From: Rotaria sp. Silwood1
Taxonomy: Eukaryota > Rotifera > Eurotatoria > Philodinida > Philodinidae
Direction of reading: 5' to 3'
DNA length: 64,000 nt
Assembly (NCBI GenBank): GCA_905250075.1
Contig: CAJNOP010000010.1
Location: 186,001-250,000 of the forward strand
This document shows positions 60,803 to 64,000 of the stretch, piece by piece; within the stretch, counting starts at the first letter, position 1, and each line of letters opens with the position of its first letter. The notes beneath the pieces were generated by a model. It worked only from the letters and a program-made list of their open reading frames with translations. It had not been told where the DNA came from and made no database searches. The position numbers were made by a program, and so were the translations under genes.

Positions 60803-62226
60803 TTACATTTTCTCTTTCACACGCTCAATATTTCTTTTTGATTGTGCTACGTACGGATGCGTTGGAGGAAGAGATTTTTGGTCGATATCGAGTCCTTTTT
60901 CGTAAAATAAAAGCGCTTTCGAGTATTCGCTTATCTTATCATATACCAAACCGATGTTGCCGTATGAAGTAGCTAGGGAAGGATGGTTCGAAGGAAGAGT
61001 TTTTTCTTTGATATCAAGTGATTTTTCGTAAAATGAAAGTGCTTTTGAGTAGTCACCCATGCTATCATACACCGAACCGATGTTATTGTATGCAGTAGCC
61101 AAATCAAGATGGTTCGGAGGTAGAGTTTTTTCTTTGATATCAAGCGATTTTTCGTAAAATGAAAGTGCTTTCGAGTACTCACCCATGTTATCATATATTA
61201 AACCGATGTTGTTATAGGAAGTAGCCAAATCAAGATGGCTCGAAGGTAGAGTTTTTTCATAAATATTGAGTGATTTTTCGTAAAACACGAGTGCTTTCGA
61301 GTATTCGCCCATGTTATCATACACCAAGCCGATGTTGTTGTAAGAAGTAGCCACGGAGGGATGGTTCGGAGGAAGAGTTTTTTCTCTGATATGTAATGAT
61401 TTTTCATAGAATGAAAGTGCTTTTGAGTACTCACCCATATTATCGTACACCAAACCAATGTTGTTGTAGGAGATGGCCAAAGAAGGATGGTTCGGAGGGA
61501 GTGTTTTTTGGCTGATCTCAAGAACTTTTTCGTAAAGCGAAAGTGCTTTTGAGTACTCACCCATGTTGTAATAGACCTCTCCGATGTTGTTGTAGGAAGT
61601 AGTCAAGTAGGGATGGCTCGGAGGGAGGATTTTTTCGTAAATATCGAGTGATTTTTCGTAAAATTCGGCGGCCATATTATAGTCTTCTTGGTTATCTTTG
61701 ATTAGTCCAAGTTCGTGATAGTAATTAGCTTTATCGCTCTCATTAGATGTCTGTTCGAGTAATATGGTGTACACTTGGTGAGCCTTGTCATTTTCATTCA
61801 ATTTCATGAATAGGGAACACATTCGTTGCCATCCTGTCCCAGTTATCTCGTCTCGCACTTCTTTGATAAGAGACTTCAGCTGCTGGTCATTACTGCCAGT
61901 GATGAGCGTGAGTTTCACATGCCACAACGTCATTCCGTTATCTTTGATTTCTTTGATTTGCTGGACACGAAAAATCGTATGCATTGAAAAGAGAACTTCG
62001 TTGTCTGTTTTGAAATAACAAGTTTTGTCTATGCGAGCAAATGGTGTTGATGCAATCGATCGATCAATGGTCATTGTGAAAAGAACACAGATTTCATTCT
62101 TGTGGTTGATGAACGTGAGCCTTTCCTTTATAAAATGAATGGCGATATTTCGGTTGCTACTTGTTAATAAGAAATTATTAAATGATATCAATCCACCTTG
62201 TTTAATTTTACTGTCAAAATCTTGCT
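60803..62226 (-). CDS. ADP-ribosyltransferase-TPR protein, 5' end in gap
   Basis: The frame is open from the gap edge to the stop at 60803, giving about 474 residues; the first ATG inside is at 62191, but coding-like text (DFDSKIKQGGL) continues to the gap, so the true start is missing. The N-terminal 100 visible residues match the second half of an arginine-type ADP-ribosyltransferase domain: ISFNNFLLTSSNRNIAIHF (the STS-type strand), then IASTPFARI and NEVLFSMHTIFRV. The catalytic ExE area would be at DNEVLF, where only one Glu is seen. A linker follows, then seven TPR units of 42 residues of the kinesin-light-chain type (SYNNIGLVYDNMGEYSKALS pattern). This ART-TPR layout is widespread in bdelloids. 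The substrate is unknown. The part before the gap, which should carry the NAD-binding Arg, is not visible. Confidence 0.8.
60842..61723 (-). repeat. Seven tandem 126-bp TPR-coding units
   Basis: In-frame tandem repeats of 42 codons inside the ART-TPR gene. The five middle units are very alike at DNA level (TTTTTCGTAAAATGAAAGTG and GAGTACTCACCCATGTTATC recur on the plus strand), suggesting recent unit duplication or gene conversion. The outer units are more diverged. Confidence 0.9.
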
Positions 62227-62236
62227 NNNNNNNNNN
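62227..62236. other. Assembly gap (10 N)
   Basis: A ten-N run, unlike the two 100-N gaps, so its size may be nominal or an estimate. It lies inside the ART-TPR gene, and the sequence beyond it does not continue that gene. Confidence 0.95.
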
Positions 62237-62736
62237 GTTAGACGTTACAAATTACGCCTATATATGTGGACACGTGACTCTACACGTGCAAGAAAACATA
62301 CAAGCATATACACCAAGCAAACTCATTTTCTCTCATATGACCTGCCCATCAGTCGAGCGAATACTAGATGGAAAGCAGAGTTCCCACCATTAAAAGGTTA
62401 CATTATCGGCAAAATAACTTCGAACGGCAAAGTCGGAACAGATATGCTAACTTTTTCTTTTTTTTTCGCCAGCGTTGACAGAGAGAGAATAAAAGTTATA
62501 GGTTTTTTAAAATGTTTACCTTAGCAAAAAGGAAAGAGAAATTGATAGACAGAAAAATAAATGGTATACTGATTACTCATATGGTGTGCACAGTTCGAAA
62601 GCCACACTTTACCCGTCTGAAGGAGTCGTATTCGAACCAGCATTTAATATTCAAGAAGAATGGCAAAGCATAATATATTCGCACCAATAGCAAATAAAAT
62701 CATGGTAAAAACATTCTCGCAAACTGCATTTCTCTG
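62237..62736. other. Sequence after the third gap, unassigned
   Basis: Less AT-rich than most of the window. Two plus-strand frames stay open for about 90 codons from the gap, but no motif is recognisable and no minus-strand continuation of the ART domain is seen. Confidence 0.4.
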
Positions 62737-62928
62737 ATGGGCCTCAACAATAGCGGATTACCCTCGACGGTCAACGTCAATCACAGTAATCAGTGCAACC
62801 CAAATAATTCCCTATGGCAAGGATACACTAGAGGCTATCATGGCACTGAAGACAAGGCTGATCTTGACAATCACGCGAACCAGCTCAATCCCAATAACTG
62901 GCATTACAGCGGTGACTCTCAGAAATAA
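62737..62928 (+). CDS. Small protein with two NPNN-type repeats
   Basis: A 63-residue frame beginning MGLNNSG with two imperfect repeats, VNHSNQCNPNNSLWQGY and LDNHANQLNPNNWHYSG, separated by TRGYHGTEDKAD. The N-H-x-N-Q-x-N-P-N-N core resembles short repeats seen in many small eukaryotic proteins of unknown function. No signal peptide. It might be one exon of a longer gene; no splice sites were firmly placed. The repeat inside such a short frame argues against chance. Confidence 0.5.
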   Translation: MGLNNSGLPSTVNVNHSNQCNPNNSLWQGYTRGYHGTEDKADLDNHANQLNPNNWHYSGDSQK

Positions 62929-64000
62929 TATTCGTGTCCTGAACTAGAAGCGAATGAACGATAATTATCCGACACCATATATTCATGCATCAAGTCTTAA
63001 GATTAAAGCGCACGTGGTTTCTCTTTTATAATTTTTTATTCATGAACTTTTAGTTCTATCTTTTGATGCTAAAATATAACTTAATTCAGATACTCAGAGT
63101 AGCATAACTGAGCATAATTGCTAGAGAGACTCAGCGGTAGTAGGTGTGCATGTGTGGGTCAGGATGTTGATCTAGTAGTGTTTCTTATCTTGTTTCACAG
63201 TCACCACTCTTTTGTAAAAGAAGGTTATAGGCTTAGCTAAACATATTCGACCTGATTTTCATGTCCAAACGATTTGTCACTCACTACTAGCATTAACAAC
63301 TTTTTTAACGAAAAGATAAAACTTCGAAAAACTTCCAATCTAAGATGGCCTATATGATATACTACTCATAAAGTGACGAAAGTTATACAGAAAAGACTAT
63401 CAGGCAAACATTAAGAAGACATCATGAACACAGGACATTGTATCAATATAAACTATATTATAGCTTCTAAATAATCAATTCAGCACTGACTGACTAATTG
63501 CTAAGAAGACCCGATCAAAATAGAGGCAATCCTAAAATAAACTTTTCTCCTAAAGAACAGGACCGATGATGAGAGTGTGGGTGTATGAATGTGAGTGATC
63601 AACAGAAGTTATATCATTACTGCCACCACCACCACCGCATACCCAAACACCCACAACCTAATAATTCAACAAATAATTGCTCTCTAAACTAGGATTCTTG
63701 GTCACTGTGCTGAATAATGAATAGATTTTATAGGAAAAATAAAATGAATACTGCTCTACGTTAGAAAAGTTAGTAATACATTCAAGTATTTCTTGCTGAC
63801 ATTCGCTTCTGAATATGTGCTGGCCTTGTGTTTGGTCGTGCTAGATGCAGAATTGAATTCTGAATCGTATGATGCCATTTACGAGAGAGAAGAAGTCGCA
63901 AGACAAAAAGTAGAGATTTGGGTCAAAATATTGGAATCTTGAGCCCATCGCGCCAGTAGTCGATCGTAATTATATTCGCTCCGAGATCTGCACTAGCCTT
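62929..64000. other. Right end of window, no gene recognised
   Basis: Mixed composition with scattered GTGTGGG-like words (63140-63165, 63570-63595) and a short CCA/CCACC run near 63625. No coding feature supported. Confidence 0.45.

Noticed and set aside
62570-62650. tRNA-like GGTTCGAATAC box on the minus strand
   Set aside because: No matching A box or acceptor-stem pairing at the right distance.
63120-63600. TGTGGG-like words as telomere repeat
   Set aside because: Only isolated words, no tandem array, and not at a contig end that can be judged from this window.
1-64000. CRISPR array, rRNA genes, prokaryotic operon signals
   Set aside because: None seen; gene structure, introns and families are eukaryotic throughout.

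Overview
The window is strongly AT-rich animal DNA with many short introns (about 50-75 bp, GT...AG) and a few long ones. I read it as a bdelloid rotifer (Adineta/Rotaria-type) contig. The clues are: a protein joining the end of an ADP-ribosyltransferase domain to kinesin-light-chain-type TPRs, an architecture I associate with bdelloid gene sets; a divergent nuclear receptor; two genes that look closest to fungal families (DUF4430 and C2-domain proteins); and several decayed extra copies of metabolic genes, as expected in a degenerate tetraploid. The species call is inference. Three runs of N (100, 100 and 10 bases) break the sequence.

Layout. 1.0-4.5 kb (-): cytochrome-b5 front-end desaturase whose third intron holds a 0.9-kb foldback element. 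8.3-8.9 kb (+): ATP synthase coupling factor 6. 11.0-11.7 kb (-): ribosomal protein L24. 13.1-14.1 kb (-): four-span membrane protein, TMEM272-like. 14-19.6 kb: gene-free, with two inverted-repeat elements. 19.7-20.3 kb (+): DUF4430-type protein, 5' end lost in a gap. 22.0-23.2 kb (+): acyl-CoA thioesterase of the ACOT8/TesB family. 25.0-31.4 kb (-): a tandem cluster of four related small genes, three apparently intact and one broken, that I could not assign to a known family. 31.6-32.3 kb (+): phosphoglycerate mutase pseudogene. 33.0-33.8 kb (+): PEX2. 37.2-38.4 kb (-): nuclear receptor. 41.7-43.0 kb (-): C2-domain protein with a fungal-type C-terminal region. 44.2-46.5 kb (+): leucine-rich-repeat protein. 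49.6-49.8 kb (-): a 73-residue Tyr/Gly/Arg/Trp-rich ORF. 54.1-55.7 kb (+): HIBCH pseudogene. 58.7-59.4 kb (+): PLP-binding protein PLPBP. 60.8-62.2 kb (-): ART-TPR protein cut by the third gap. 62.7-62.9 kb (+): a small ORF with an NPNN repeat.

The genes are not an operon. They are a mosaic of housekeeping genes (RPL24, ATP5PF, PEX2, PLPBP, ACOT8-like), probable acquired or lineage-expanded genes (DUF4430, C2, LRR, ART-TPR, nuclear receptor) and relics. Non-autonomous inverted-repeat elements lie in the introns and spacers. The most unusual items are the tandem family at 25-31 kb, in which a shared pair of 5' exons is joined to two different 3' exons; the two fungal-like genes; and the foldback element inside the desaturase gene.

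All exon boundaries were placed by eye from splice consensus, reading-frame continuity and remembered family sequences. No alignment or search was run.
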